In this document: one piece after another, positions 7,149 to 15,917 of the stretch
How positions within the stretch are numbered: the first letter of the stretch is position 1
How the letters are laid out: each line of letters begins with the position of its first letter
Origin: a bacterium
Lineage (GTDB): Bacteria > Verrucomicrobiota > Verrucomicrobiae > Limisphaerales > J093
DNA: 15,917 bases
Direction: 5' to 3'
Assembly: GCA_021839785.1 (NCBI GenBank)
Contig: JAKCAB010000462.1
Coordinates: forward strand, 1 to 15,917
Notes under the pieces: generated by a model
Databases searched by the model: none
Told to the model about the DNA's origin: nothing
The model's input: only the letters and a program-made list of their open reading frames with translations
Position numbers and translations under genes: made by a program

Positions 7149-10100
7149 ATGAACCGTTACCTGATACGACCAGCCGGGGTGATTGCCGCCCTTCTGGTCG
7201 CCCTGCCCTGTGCCTTGCACGCGCAGAAGACCGTGGTTCAACCTGGTGACCCCATCATCGCCTCCTCGGCCAACAGCCCGGGATCGGAAGCGGTGGCCAA
7301 TGCCATTGACGGCCAACCCACCAAATACCTCAACCGCGATTCGGCCAACGACGCCAAGCCCTCCGGCTTTGTGGTTACGCCATCCGTCGGTCTCACGCGC
7401 GTCACCGGCATGTCTCTGATGTCCGCCAACGACGCGGCGGACCGCGATCCGAGGGTCGTCACGCTGGAAGGCTCGAACGACGACACCGTCACGGATTTCA
7501 ACTCCGGCAACTGGACGTTGATCGTGCAGCTCGACATCCCGTCGTGGCCGAGCGTATTCGGACCGACGGACGCGGAGAACCGCTACAAAACCCAGACCTT
7601 GACCTTCGATAACTTCAAGGCCTACAAACACTACCGCTGGACGGTCTTGAACACCCAGGGGCCCAGCACCTGCTGCATGCAGATCGCCGAAGTTGGGTTG
7701 CTCGGCAGTACTTTGCCAGCCGACATCACCCAGCCCGGCGATCCCATCATCCCGTCGTCGGCCAACAGCCCGGGCTCCGAAGCCGTGCCCAACGCCATCG
7801 ACAACCAGCCCACGAAGTACCTGAATCGCGATTCAGCCAACGACGCCAAGCCCTCCGGCTTCGTCGTCAGCCCTTCGGTGGGCCGGACCGTCGTCACCGG
7901 CATGACCCTGGAGTCGGCCAATGACGCCGCCGACCGGGATCCCAAGAAGGTCACACTCGAAGGGTCGAACGATGATGCCATCGCTGACTTCAACTCCGGA
8001 ATTTGGACCACGATCGTCACGCTCGATATCCCGTCCTGGCCGAGCGTGTTCGGCGCCACCGATGCCGAGAACCGTTACAAGACCCAGATCTTCCTGTTCG
8101 ACAACTACCGACCCTTCAAACACTACCGCTGGACGGTCTTGAACACCCAGGGGCCCAGCACCTGTTGCATGCAGATCGCCGAGGTCGAACTGCTCGGCAC
8201 GGGCGCGCCGCAAGATGTGACCCAACCGGGCGATCCCGTCATCGCGTCCTCGGCCAACAGCCCGGGCTCCGAAGCCGTGCCCAACGCCATCGACAACCAG
8301 CCCACGAAGTACCTGAACCGCGATTCGGCCAATGACGCCAAGCCGTCGGGCTTCGTCGTCACCCCCTCGGTGGGAGCGACCACCATCATCGGTCTCACCA
8401 TGGAGTCGGCCAACGACGCCGCCGATCGGGACCCCAAGAAGGTCACGGTCGAAGGCTCGAATGATGAGCAGATTGCCGACTTTAACTCCGGCAACTGGGA
8501 AACGATCGTCACGCTCGACGTGCCTTCCTGGCCGAGCGTGTTCGGACCCACCGACGCGGAGAATCGTTATAAAACCCAGGAGTTCTACTTCCCCAACAAG
8601 AAGTCCTACCTCCACTACCGCTGGACGGTCCTGAACACCCAGGGACCCAGTACTTGCTGTATGCAGATCGCCGAAGTCGAGTTCCTGGCGATCAGCCAGG
8701 GTGCCGATTGCTCGAAGGCCAGGTTCTTGGTCCAACCCGTGGAGACGCCCGTGCTGTCGGGGGCTCAGGCGACCTTCGTCACTTCCGTGAACGGCCCCTG
8801 GCCGTTGCAGTGGTACAAGAACGGCGCACCCGTTCCCGGCGCAACCAAGACCACCTACACTACCGATCCGGTGACCGCCGCGAATGCGTCGGACTTGTAC
8901 TCGGTCGAGATCGTCGGCTGCGAGATGAGCCCCCAGGTCAAGGCGGTCATCTTCACGCCGTCGTCCACCAAGAGCCTTGGTATCTCCTTCCAAGGCGGTG
9001 GCGCCAACGGAGCGCCCACGTTGATGAAAACCAACGACATTGCGGGACTGCAACTGCAGGCATACTGGAACAACGCGGCCAACGCCGGCACTGGAACCAT
9101 ACCCTACGATGTAACCGACCCGAATACTGGCGAAGTGACCACCTACAACCTGATGGACAGCGACAACGGTATCTCGACCATCACCTTCGAGTTCGCGACC
9201 TCCGGCGCGTGGGGTTCCGGTACTGGCGATGCCTCGGCCACTCAGCGCATGTTGAACGGCCTTAACCACGCTCAACCGGGCACCCCCGGCACCTTGACGT
9301 TCGCCAACGTGCCGGCCGGCAAGCACTCCGTGATCGCCTACATGGTCGGCATCCCGCTCCAGTTCCAGGATGCAGACTACACCGTCACCGGCCAGAGCTC
9401 GGAGACCGCCTATGTCCGCGTCATCAACGCCGACGAGTACAACCTCGCCCCGGGCTTTTACCGTGGCGTAAGCAAGGACCCGAATAACCGGGATCTGGCC
9501 ACCTACGTCCGGTTCGACAACGTCAGCCCGGCCGCCGACGGCACCGTCATTCTTACTTGGAACACCCTCACCACGGGCTTCGACCGCGGTGCCCCGGTGA
9601 ACGCGTTGCAGTTGATCCTCAACTCGACCCCTGCGGGCGCACCGCCTTCCATCACCCTGAACCCGCAACCCACCGTCGCCCCGGCAGGCGGCACCGCCCG
9701 CCTGACCGTGACCGCCACGGGTGAGAACCTCACCTATCAATGGCGGAAAAATGGCAAGAACCTGCCCAACGGCGGGAACATCAGCGGGGCCACGTCCGCC
9801 ACTCTGAACATTGGCTCCTTTAGCGATGCAGACGTCGGAGTGTATAACGTCGCCGTGTTCAACCCGGGTGGCAGCGTCATCAGTCGCAGTGCAGCCGTCC
9901 ACGTTTCGAAGTACGACATTCAGGACGGCCTGGTGGGGTACTGGAAACTGGACGAGACCAGCGGGACCACGGCGGCCAACTCGGCTACCGGCGGTAAACC
10001 CGGCGCGGTCAATGGCACCGTGTCCTGGACGGCAGGCCGGATTGCCAACGCCTTCAACTTCGATGGCTTCAGTTACATCTACGTCCCGAGCTACCCGATC

Positions 10101-10844
10101 GCGAAGCAGGCCATCAGCGCCTCGGCTTGGGTTAATGCGCCGGCGAACTCCTTCTTTAGCGACGTCGAGTTCATCCGGAACGCGCAAGGCGGGCTGGGTC
10201 TGAGTGTGGGCCAGAACGGTTTCCCCGCCGGACAATTCGAACTCGGGTTAGCCTATGACGCGAACACGGGGAATTTGAATCTCTCCGGCGCCATTACGGC
10301 TGGCCCCAACATCGTCCGGGCCACTGCTCCCACGACCTTCCCCTTCGGAGCGTGGCACCACGTGGCCTTCAGCGCCGATGGCGCTCAGTTGCGTCTCTAT
10401 TTGGACGGCGCGGAAGTGGCCGTCCGCGATTACTTGTCGGACATCAACGTCCCGGAGATTCCGTACCTCTCCATCGGCGCCCGGCTGAACGATGACGGCA
10501 CCGGCACCATTGGACTCGATGCGAGTGCGCCCAACACCATGATAGGTCCTGTGGATGACGTGGGGCTGTGGACCCGGGTACTGACCGCCGGGGAAGTCAA
10601 GGCCATCTACGACCTCGGCAAGACCGGCAAGCCGTTGACCGACGTGGTCATCGAGCCGCCCGTGACCGAACCCGGCACCTTGCAGGTCAGCTTCGGCGGC
10701 GGCAACGTCACCGTGAGCTGGGACAAAGGCACGCTGCAAATCGCGCCCTCCGTCAACGGCCCCTGGTCGGATACGCTCGCAGCGTCGCCCCTGACCGAGC
10801 CGGCATCGGATTCAGCGAAGTTCTACCGGACGGTGTCGCGGTAG
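7149..10844 (+). CDS. Large exported multi-domain protein: three discoidin-like units, Ig-like domains, LamG
   Basis: This 1231-residue protein begins with a clear signal peptide (IRPAGVIAALLVALPCALHA, cut near residue 25). Domains in order are as follows. Three near-identical discoidin-like (F5/8 type C-like) units occupy 31-186, 195-350 and 359-514, each with QPGDP(I/V)I, SSANSPGSEAV, TKYLNRDSANDAKPSGF and a vicinal Cys pair in STCCMQIAEV. A divergent Ig-like domain lies at about 525-602. A beta-rich domain I cannot name lies at 606-828. A second Ig-like domain (LTYQWRKNGKNLPN) lies at 832-919. A LamG/concanavalin-like domain is at 925-1160 (GLVGYWKLDETSG, FGAWHHVAFSADG, DDVGLWTRVL). The C-terminal module with GTLQIAPSVNGPW ends in KFYRTVSR. 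Such modules usually bind glycans or mediate adhesion; no catalytic motif is seen. No Shine-Dalgarno sequence is seen at the ATG. An intrinsic terminator follows 37 bases after the stop. Confidence 0.95.
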   Translation: MNRYLIRPAGVIAALLVALPCALHAQKTVVQPGDPIIASSANSPGSEAVANAIDGQPTKYLNRDSANDAKPSGFVVTPSVGLTRVTGMSLMSANDAADRDPRVVTLEGSNDDTVTDFNSGNWTLIVQLDIPSWPSVFGPTDAENRYKTQTLTFDNFKAYKHYRWTVLNTQGPSTCCMQIAEVGLLGSTLPADITQPGDPIIPSSANSPGSEAVPNAIDNQPTKYLNRDSANDAKPSGFVVSPSVGRTVVTGMTLESANDAADRDPKKVTLEGSNDDAIADFNSGIWTTIVTLDIPSWPSVFGATDAENRYKTQIFLFDNYRPFKHYRWTVLNTQGPSTCCMQIAEVELLGTGAPQDVTQPGDPVIASSANSPGSEAVPNAIDNQPTKYLNRDSANDAKPSGFVVTPSVGATTIIGLTMESANDAADRDPKKVTVEGSNDEQIADFNSGNWETIVTLDVPSWPSVFGPTDAENRYKTQEFYFPNKKSYLHYRWTVLNTQGPSTCCMQIAEVEFLAISQGADCSKARFLVQPVETPVLSGAQATFVTSVNGPWPLQWYKNGAPVPGATKTTYTTDPVTAANASDLYSVEIVGCEMSPQVKAVIFTPSSTKSLGISFQGGGANGAPTLMKTNDIAGLQLQAYWNNAANAGTGTIPYDVTDPNTGEVTTYNLMDSDNGISTITFEFATSGAWGSGTGDASATQRMLNGLNHAQPGTPGTLTFANVPAGKHSVIAYMVGIPLQFQDADYTVTGQSSETAYVRVINADEYNLAPGFYRGVSKDPNNRDLATYVRFDNVSPAADGTVILTWNTLTTGFDRGAPVNALQLILNSTPAGAPPSITLNPQPTVAPAGGTARLTVTATGENLTYQWRKNGKNLPNGGNISGATSATLNIGSFSDADVGVYNVAVFNPGGSVISRSAAVHVSKYDIQDGLVGYWKLDETSGTTAANSATGGKPGAVNGTVSWTAGRIANAFNFDGFSYIYVPSYPIAKQAISASAWVNAPANSFFSDVEFIRNAQGGLGLSVGQNGFPAGQFELGLAYDANTGNLNLSGAITAGPNIVRATAPTTFPFGAWHHVAFSADGAQLRLYLDGAEVAVRDYLSDINVPEIPYLSIGARLNDDGTGTIGLDASAPNTMIGPVDDVGLWTRVLTAGEVKAIYDLGKTGKPLTDVVIEPPVTEPGTLQVSFGGGNVTVSWDKGTLQIAPSVNGPWSDTLAASPLTEPASDSAKFYRTVSR
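7239..8690 (+). repeat. Three in-frame tandem units, 492-bp period
   Basis: Units lie at 7239-7706, 7731-8198 and 8223-8690, each 468 bases with 24-base linkers, so the period is exactly 492 bases (164 codons). Long stretches are identical or nearly so between units. One example is the run coding HYRWTVLNTQGPSTCCMQIA, which is identical in protein in all three and differs by only one or a few bases in DNA. The units code for the discoidin-like domains of the large exported protein. The even similarity suggests recent duplication or ongoing gene conversion. Confidence 0.95.
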
Positions 10845-10881
10845 GCTGAAGCGCCTGATTGCTCCGAAACCTCTGCAACAC

Positions 10882-10918
10882 GGGAACCGGACCCGCAAAG
10901 GTCCGGTTCCCCTTTTTC
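10882..10918 (+). terminator. Strong intrinsic terminator after the large discoidin/LamG gene
   Basis: GGGAACCGGACC (10882-10893) pairs perfectly over 12 bp with GGTCCGGTTCCC (10900-10911) around the loop CGCAAA. It is followed by CTTTTTC at 10912-10918. It lies 37 bases downstream of the stop codon, as expected for a rho-independent terminator on the plus strand. It separates the two large exported-protein genes into different transcripts. Confidence 0.92.
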
Positions 10919-11261
10919 AAGGGGCCATTCCATCGGCTTTCTGCTTCTTTCGGACGCCGCAGGGCTTAGTTTGCTGTCGCGTATGCCAGATCAGAATCGT
11001 GTCAATGCGCCCCACGCAGCGCCGCGTCCCGCTCAGCCCGTGCCGGCAGGCAGCAGCCTGTCGCATCGTCAATTCGAGAGCTGCAGCTCCGCCCAACGTG
11101 GGGATCCTCTCGTTGAAGGCTCGGAACCCATGTGCCGGGTGTTGGTTCAGCAGTGCGGGTTTGTCTCTGAAGCCCCTGGCGGCGACCGCGTCGGCGAGCG
11201 ATCCGTTGGTGGCCATCTCAACCGAACCTGTCCTGCGCCACCCCATTTTTGTAGCCGGCGT
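10919..11261. other. 343-base leader between terminator and the VCBS gene; no sure gene
   Basis: The plus frame of the next gene is open here back to a TTG at 10971 and an ATG at 10983. The translation is polar, rich in Pro, Arg and Ser, and precedes a normal signal peptide, so it is probably untranslated leader. The minus strand also has an open frame, with an internal ATG near 11216 coding 99 residues (starting MATNGSLADAVAARGF) and ending with a stop at 10917-10919. I do not recognise it, but it reads more like a protein than the plus frame does. A promoter for the downstream gene must lie here; no convincing -35/-10 pair was seen. Confidence 0.4.
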
Positions 11262-14200
11262 GTGCGCCTCCTGCGCTTTGCTCTGCGATGCGGCATCCTG
11301 GCCGTCGCAGTGCTCTCCCTCGGCGCGGGCGAAGCGGCCCAATGGCAGCCGATGCCGGGTGGCCGCTGGATGGAGTTGAGGGTTCCCGAGGCTGGGAAGA
11401 CCGGCTTCACTCTCCTCTCTTCCGCCGAAACTGGATTGGTGTTCACCAACACCTTGGACGAATGGAGCGGGGCCGCCAACCGCGTCCTCTACAACGGCTC
11501 CGGGCTGGCGGCCGGCGACTTCGACGGGGACGGCTGGCCGGACCTTTTCTGCTGCAATCTCCGCGGAACCAACGCCCTGTTCCGCAACCTGGGCCAATGG
11601 CATTTCGAGAACGTCACCGCCCAGGCAGGTTTGACCACGCCCCTGCCCCAAACCCGCGGTGCCGTGTTCGCCGACCTCAACGCCGACGGCCATCTGGATT
11701 TGCTGCTTTCCGTGACTGGACGCGGGGTCCTCTGCTTCCTGAACGACGGTCACGGCCGGTTCGCTGACGCCACGACGACCTCAGGCATTCCTGGCCTGCC
11801 AGGCAGTACGACCCTGGCGCTGGCGGATGTGGATGGAAACGGCACGCTCGACCTCTACATCGCCGACTATCGCTCAGATGACATCCGGGACCGCGGCCAG
11901 GTGCGTATCACCATGGTCAACGGTCATCCCATCATGGCCGGCACGGAGACGAACCGGTTCATCTTTCTAAATCGCCGGCTGGAAGAGTGCGGGCAGCCGG
12001 ATCAATTGCTGCTGAATGACGGCAAAGGCCGGTTCCACCAAGTCTCATGGACCGACGGCACGTTCCTGGATGAATCCGGCCAACCGCTGACCGAGCCCCC
12101 TCGGGACTGGGGCTTGACCGCGACTTTTCGCGACGTCAACGACGACCTGGCCCCCGACCTCTACGTCTGCAACGATTACTGGACTCCGGACCGCTTCTGG
12201 ATCAACGACGGCCGCGGACACTTCCGCGCCATCGAGCGTGTTGCGCTAAGGCACACCAGCGCCAGTTCCATGAGCGTGGATTTCGCTGACATCGACCGCG
12301 ACGGCTGCCTCGACTTCTTCGTCGTGGACATGTTGAGCCGCCATCCGGATCTGCGGAAGCGGCAGATGCTGGCCCAGACACCGTTCGCCACCCCGGTGGG
12401 GGTGATCGGGGACCGGCCGCAACTCGTGCAGAACACCCTCTTTCTGAACCAGCGGGACGGCACGTACGCCGAAATCTCGCACTTCGCCGGTCTGCCCGCC
12501 TCCGACTGGTCCTGGGCCCCCTTCTTCCTGGATGTGGACCTCGACGGCTACGAGGACCTGCTGATCGGCGCCGGTCATTTCCGCGATGTACAGGACTACG
12601 ATGCCGAGGCTCAAGTCCGGGCGCGCCAGCATGCCTGGGTAGGATTCGCCAGCGAGACGGACCGCCGGAAGGCTTTCACTCGCGAATTGATGGAGCACTA
12701 TCACCTCTATCCGCTGTTGCGCATGCCGATCGGTGGCTTTCACAATCTCCGCAACTGCCAGTTTGCCGAAGTGACCGATGACTGGGGCCTGAATCACCTT
12801 GGGGTCCATCAAGCTCTGGTCACCGCCGACTTTGACCGCGACGGCGACCTTGACCTGGCGGTCAACAACCTGAATGACCCCGCCGCCCTGTTCCGCAACG
12901 ACACCTCCGCCGGCCGCGTGGCCGTCCGGCTCAAAGGGCGCCCTCCCAACACCCAGGGGATCGGCGCCAAGGTGACCCTGCTGGGCGGCGCGGTCCCCGA
13001 CCAATCGACGGAGGTGATCGCCGGCGGGCATTACCTATCCGGCGCCGACACGCAGCTCGCCTTCGCCACGGGCGCCGCGACCGGCGGGATGGCCCTGGAG
13101 GTCCGGTGGCGAAGTGGCAAGCACAGCCTGGTGCGCGACGTCGGGAGCAACCGCCTTTACGAGATCGACGAATCCGGCAGCGAACCAGCGCCCCCCAAAA
13201 CCTCGCCGCAGCCGTCGCCGGTGTTCGAGGACGTGAGCGACCGGATTGCGCATCGACATCCCGAGACCGTCTTCAACGACTTCGACCGCCAGCCGCTGCT
13301 GCCCTTCAAGCTGAGCCAGCTCGGTCCCGGAGTGGCGTGGTTCGACCTGAACGGCGATGGCCACGAGGACCTGGTCGTCGGCGCCGGGCGGGGTGGTTTG
13401 CCGGGCGTCTTCCTGGGCGATGGCCAAGGGCAGTTCGCGGCCGCGGCAGGCGATTCACGGCTGGCCGTCCGCGACGACCTTGCCGGCCTGGTGGGATGGA
13501 GCGACGTGGCTGACGCGCGCACGGTGCTGGCGGGTGTGACCGGATACGAAGTGAAGGATGCGGCCACTGTCCTTGCGTTGAAAGTGGGTCAAGACCACGC
13601 CTGGACCAGCGCTCCGCTTCCGGGGCTGAAGCTACAAACCGCGGGTGCACTGGCGTTGGGCGACATGAACGGCGACGGCCGGATGGTGCTGTTCGTGGCG
13701 GGCGGCGTTGTTCCCGGACAATACCCGGTCGGGGCTCCCTCCCACCTCTACCGTTACGATGGCCGCCAGTGGGCGCCCGACACCCGGAACAGCGGGGTGC
13801 TGGACAATCTTGGAATCGTGAACGGGGCAGTCTGGAGCGACTTGGACGGCGATGGACTTCCGGAACTGGTGCTGGCTTGCGAATGGGGTCCGGTACGTGT
13901 GTTCAGGAATCAACGCGGCGCCTTGTTCGAAGTAACCGACGAACTCGGGCTCAAGCCCTACGTCGGCTGGTGGCATGGTGTCACTGCCGGCGACCTGAAC
14001 AACGACGGCCGCCTGGACCTCATCGCCTCGAATTGGGGACTGAACAGTCCGTATCGCGCCTCCGCGCGGCAGCCGCTCACTTTTGTCTATGGCCAACTCT
14101 TCGAACCGGGCGGGACCGGGGTCATCGAAACCGAGTATGTCGGGGAGACCCTGGAGCCCCGCCGCCAATTCATGGCGTTGGCGAACGCGATGCCTTTTCT

Positions 14201-14957
14201 GGTCGAGCGCTTCACGAGTCACAAAGCGTTCAGTGAAGCCTCGCTCGAACAAGTGCTGGGCGACCGGTTGCCGCTCAGCCGGCGGGTCACCGCCACCACC
14301 CTGGCCTCGACCGTTTTCCTGAACACCGGGAACGGCTTTCGCGCGGTGGAACTTCCGCGCGAAGCGCAGTTCGCACCCGCCTTCGGCGTGAACGTGGCGG
14401 ACCTCGACGGGGATGGGAACGAGGACGTCTTTCTGAGCCAGAACTTCTTCGCCACCCAACCGGAGACGCCCCGCCTCGACGCCGGATCGGGCCTCTGGTT
14501 GCGGGGCGATGGCACCGGAACCTTCAGCGCCGTGCCGCGCGGGCGGTCTGGCATCAAGGTGCCGGGCGAACAACGCGGCGCCGCCTTGGGTGATTTCGAT
14601 GAAGACGGTCGCCCGGATCTGGTGGTGACGCAGAACGGCGCTCCCACCAGGCTTTATCGCAACGTGGGCGCGGTGCCAGGGTTGCGCGTGAGGCTGGCAG
14701 GGAGCGGCGGAAACCCGGAGGCCGTCGGCGCGGTGCTGCGGCTCGTATTCACTGACGGCTCCGGACCCCTGCGCGAGATCCACGCCGGCGCCGGTTATTG
14801 GTCGCAGGACAGCTTCACACAAGTCTTGGCCACCCCGTCCCCTCCGAAGGCGCTTTGGGTCCGCTGGCCCGGAGGTCGAGTGACCACGACGCCGGTGCCG
14901 GCACAGGCGCGCGAGATTTCCGTGAACCACGAAGGTCAACTGACGAGCAGCCGCTGA
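11262..14957 (+). CDS. Large exported FG-GAP/VCBS protein with two ASPIC/UnbV domains
   Basis: The GTG at 11262 starts a signal peptide (RLLRFALRCGILAVAVLSLGAG...AAQ) and gives 1231 residues; the frame upstream to 10971 would bury that peptide, so it is not used. The protein has two successive blocks. Block one (about 80-640) has VCBS/FG-GAP calcium-loop repeats such as DFDGDGWPDLF, ADLNADGHLDLL, ADVDGNGTLDLY, ADIDRDGCLDFF and DFDRDGDLDLAV, ending in an ASPIC/UnbV domain with GIGAKVTLLGG and EVIAGGHYLSG. Block two (about 660-1225) repeats the plan with FDLNGDGHEDLV, SDLDGDGLPELV, GDLNNDGRLDLI, ADLDGDGNEDVF and GDFDEDGRPDLV, ending in a second ASPIC-like domain (EIHAGAGYWSQDS, LWVRWPGGR). The Asp-rich loops should bind Ca2+ in beta-propeller folds. 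Similar proteins are abundant and exported in Verrucomicrobiota and Planctomycetota; their role is largely unknown. No enzyme motif is seen. Confidence 0.92.
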   Translation: MRLLRFALRCGILAVAVLSLGAGEAAQWQPMPGGRWMELRVPEAGKTGFTLLSSAETGLVFTNTLDEWSGAANRVLYNGSGLAAGDFDGDGWPDLFCCNLRGTNALFRNLGQWHFENVTAQAGLTTPLPQTRGAVFADLNADGHLDLLLSVTGRGVLCFLNDGHGRFADATTTSGIPGLPGSTTLALADVDGNGTLDLYIADYRSDDIRDRGQVRITMVNGHPIMAGTETNRFIFLNRRLEECGQPDQLLLNDGKGRFHQVSWTDGTFLDESGQPLTEPPRDWGLTATFRDVNDDLAPDLYVCNDYWTPDRFWINDGRGHFRAIERVALRHTSASSMSVDFADIDRDGCLDFFVVDMLSRHPDLRKRQMLAQTPFATPVGVIGDRPQLVQNTLFLNQRDGTYAEISHFAGLPASDWSWAPFFLDVDLDGYEDLLIGAGHFRDVQDYDAEAQVRARQHAWVGFASETDRRKAFTRELMEHYHLYPLLRMPIGGFHNLRNCQFAEVTDDWGLNHLGVHQALVTADFDRDGDLDLAVNNLNDPAALFRNDTSAGRVAVRLKGRPPNTQGIGAKVTLLGGAVPDQSTEVIAGGHYLSGADTQLAFATGAATGGMALEVRWRSGKHSLVRDVGSNRLYEIDESGSEPAPPKTSPQPSPVFEDVSDRIAHRHPETVFNDFDRQPLLPFKLSQLGPGVAWFDLNGDGHEDLVVGAGRGGLPGVFLGDGQGQFAAAAGDSRLAVRDDLAGLVGWSDVADARTVLAGVTGYEVKDAATVLALKVGQDHAWTSAPLPGLKLQTAGALALGDMNGDGRMVLFVAGGVVPGQYPVGAPSHLYRYDGRQWAPDTRNSGVLDNLGIVNGAVWSDLDGDGLPELVLACEWGPVRVFRNQRGALFEVTDELGLKPYVGWWHGVTAGDLNNDGRLDLIASNWGLNSPYRASARQPLTFVYGQLFEPGGTGVIETEYVGETLEPRRQFMALANAMPFLVERFTSHKAFSEASLEQVLGDRLPLSRRVTATTLASTVFLNTGNGFRAVELPREAQFAPAFGVNVADLDGDGNEDVFLSQNFFATQPETPRLDAGSGLWLRGDGTGTFSAVPRGRSGIKVPGEQRGAALGDFDEDGRPDLVVTQNGAPTRLYRNVGAVPGLRVRLAGSGGNPEAVGAVLRLVFTDGSGPLREIHAGAGYWSQDSFTQVLATPSPPKALWVRWPGGRVTTTPVPAQAREISVNHEGQLTSSR

Positions 14958-15113
14958 GGGGCGCCGAAAAGCTCCTTGTTCAGCCCCGGCCTGCTCACGG
15001 CTGATGAACCGTGGGCCGCGGATATGAGTTTGCCCTGGAAGTGCCGGCGCGCTGACGTCCGTTCACGAGGTTAGGAAAAGCCTGCCAACAGTCCGTCCCG
15101 CAGGCGCTCCGGA

Positions 15114-15917
15114 TCAACGCTCCTTGTAAGGCGTCGGTTCCTGGCTGACCGGCACGCGGATGATGCGATACCGCGGGTGGTTCGTTTCGATCTTCAGCTC
15201 GAGCTTTTCGGGCGGCGGAGTGGCAAAGCCCTCCGGGTACGTGAGCGTCACCTGGTAGGACCGGCCGGATTCGACGGGTTCGATTCGCAAAGCCACCGAC
15301 TCGGCGTTGATTGCCGGGGAGGAGAGTTCCAGCGCGTTGGTCCAGAAGCTCTGGATCGAAAGGGTCTGCTGCAACTTCTCCCGGATGGGCCCCCCGGGCA
15401 GGATCAGTCGGGAGGGGGTGACCACAACGTCCGGCTGTGCGAACGCATAAACCGGAATCTCGAGCACCGGCATGCTGGTGGAAGACGTCAGGAGCTTCAC
15501 CTGGCCATAGATGTTCCCTGCGGGCAGCGGCGGCAGGGCGCGGACGGTCAGCTCAAACTCGCGGCCCGGTGTGTTCGTGCGAAGGGTGGCTGCGAGTGCC
15601 CGCTGGCTGCTCTGCGGCGCGCCCAAGTGGAGCGGGGCTCCCTCATGGTTCACGATGCCGACCACTTTGAACGCGTTGGTGCCGGAGTTCGCGCCGAACT
15701 CGAATACCGCGGCCCTTGGCGTGACTTCGATGGGCCACCAGACTGTGACCTCCACTCGCAGTGTGATCGGAGGCAGAGTGGGGTCCGTGTAAGTGACGGT
15801 CACGGTCTCGCTGACGTGGCCGGCGTAGTTGGCCGTGGCAAAATGGACCGGGATGGTTCCGCTCGCGCCCGCCTCCACCCGCGTCGGCCAGTTGCCGATC
15901 GCCAGACAACCGCAGGA
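15114..15917 (-). CDS. DUF1573-type exported protein, 5'-partial
   Basis: The minus-strand frame is open from the right edge to a stop at 15116-15114, giving at least 267 residues. A GTG at 15878 could be taken as a start, but the frame continues upstream to the window end with SCGCLAIGNWPTRVEAGASG. The SCGC motif followed by a pattern like 'V.AG..G.I.V.F.T..Y.G.......V.Y.D' is the hallmark of DUF1573 domains, so the true start lies outside the window. After this come two or more beta-sandwich segments (WWPIEVTPRAAVFEFGANSG, and QPDVVVTPSRLILPGGPIRE), resembling repeated ASH-like or Ig-like domains, and an end at PYKER. Such proteins are periplasmic or surface-located and often anchored; their function is unknown. 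The gene converges with the VCBS gene. The space between them, 14958-15113, shows no clear terminator. Confidence 0.85.
   Translation of the reverse strand, partial: SCGCLAIGNWPTRVEAGASGTIPVHFATANYAGHVSETVTVTYTDPTLPPITLRVEVTVWWPIEVTPRAAVFEFGANSGTNAFKVVGIVNHEGAPLHLGAPQSSQRALAATLRTNTPGREFELTVRALPPLPAGNIYGQVKLLTSSTSMPVLEIPVYAFAQPDVVVTPSRLILPGGPIREKLQQTLSIQSFWTNALELSSPAINAESVALRIEPVESGRSYQVTLTYPEGFATPPPEKLELKIETNHPRYRIIRVPVSQEPTPYKER

Noticed and set aside
7833..10235. An 800-codon open frame on the minus strand opposite the large exported protein
   Set aside because: The plus strand has a signal peptide and clear domains. The minus translation shows no recognisable domain and is a mirror of GC-rich codon use.
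13632..14939. A 435-codon minus-strand frame opposite the VCBS gene
   Set aside because: It is the complement of Asp/Gly-rich repeats and is explained by the plus-strand protein.

Overview
The window looks like chromosomal DNA of a GC-rich Verrucomicrobiota bacterium, perhaps of the Pedosphaera/Limisphaera type. A planctomycete-like relative is the main alternative. The signs are large secreted proteins built from Ig-like, discoidin-like and LamG modules, a C-terminal 'GTLQIAPSVNGPW...FYR' module, FG-GAP/VCBS plus ASPIC/UnbV repeats, DUF1573, relics of an ECF-type sigma factor and a Ser/Thr kinase, and starts with no clear Shine-Dalgarno sequence. This placement is inferred from protein style; no rRNA or other marker gene is present.

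Left part (1-4010): a secreted Ig-containing protein runs off the left edge on the minus strand. Divergent from it are a low-specificity threonine aldolase (ltaE-like), a dihydrolipoyl dehydrogenase (lpdA-like) and a 70-residue membrane protein. The aldolase and dehydrogenase genes are separated by a sequence that can fold into a compact three-way junction.

Middle part (4234-6984): this looks like a decayed stretch. A kinase N-terminus is joined, out of frame and across a GC-rich microhomology, to the C-terminal half of an ECF-type sigma factor. An unknown exported helical protein and a signal-peptidase-like protein follow; the latter seems to have lost its membrane anchor through a one-base frameshift in a CCCC run. 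A truncated transposase-like DNA-binding protein ends the stretch.

Right part (7149-15917): two very large predicted exported proteins, each 1231 residues, lie in series and are separated by a strong intrinsic terminator. The first carries three near-identical discoidin-like units, Ig-like domains and a LamG domain. The second carries two successive VCBS/ASPIC blocks. A DUF1573 protein enters from the right edge on the minus strand.

The metabolic genes on the left are ordinary. The large exported proteins probably act in the periplasm or at the cell surface, in adhesion or glycan binding. No tRNA, rRNA, CRISPR array or intact mobile element was seen.
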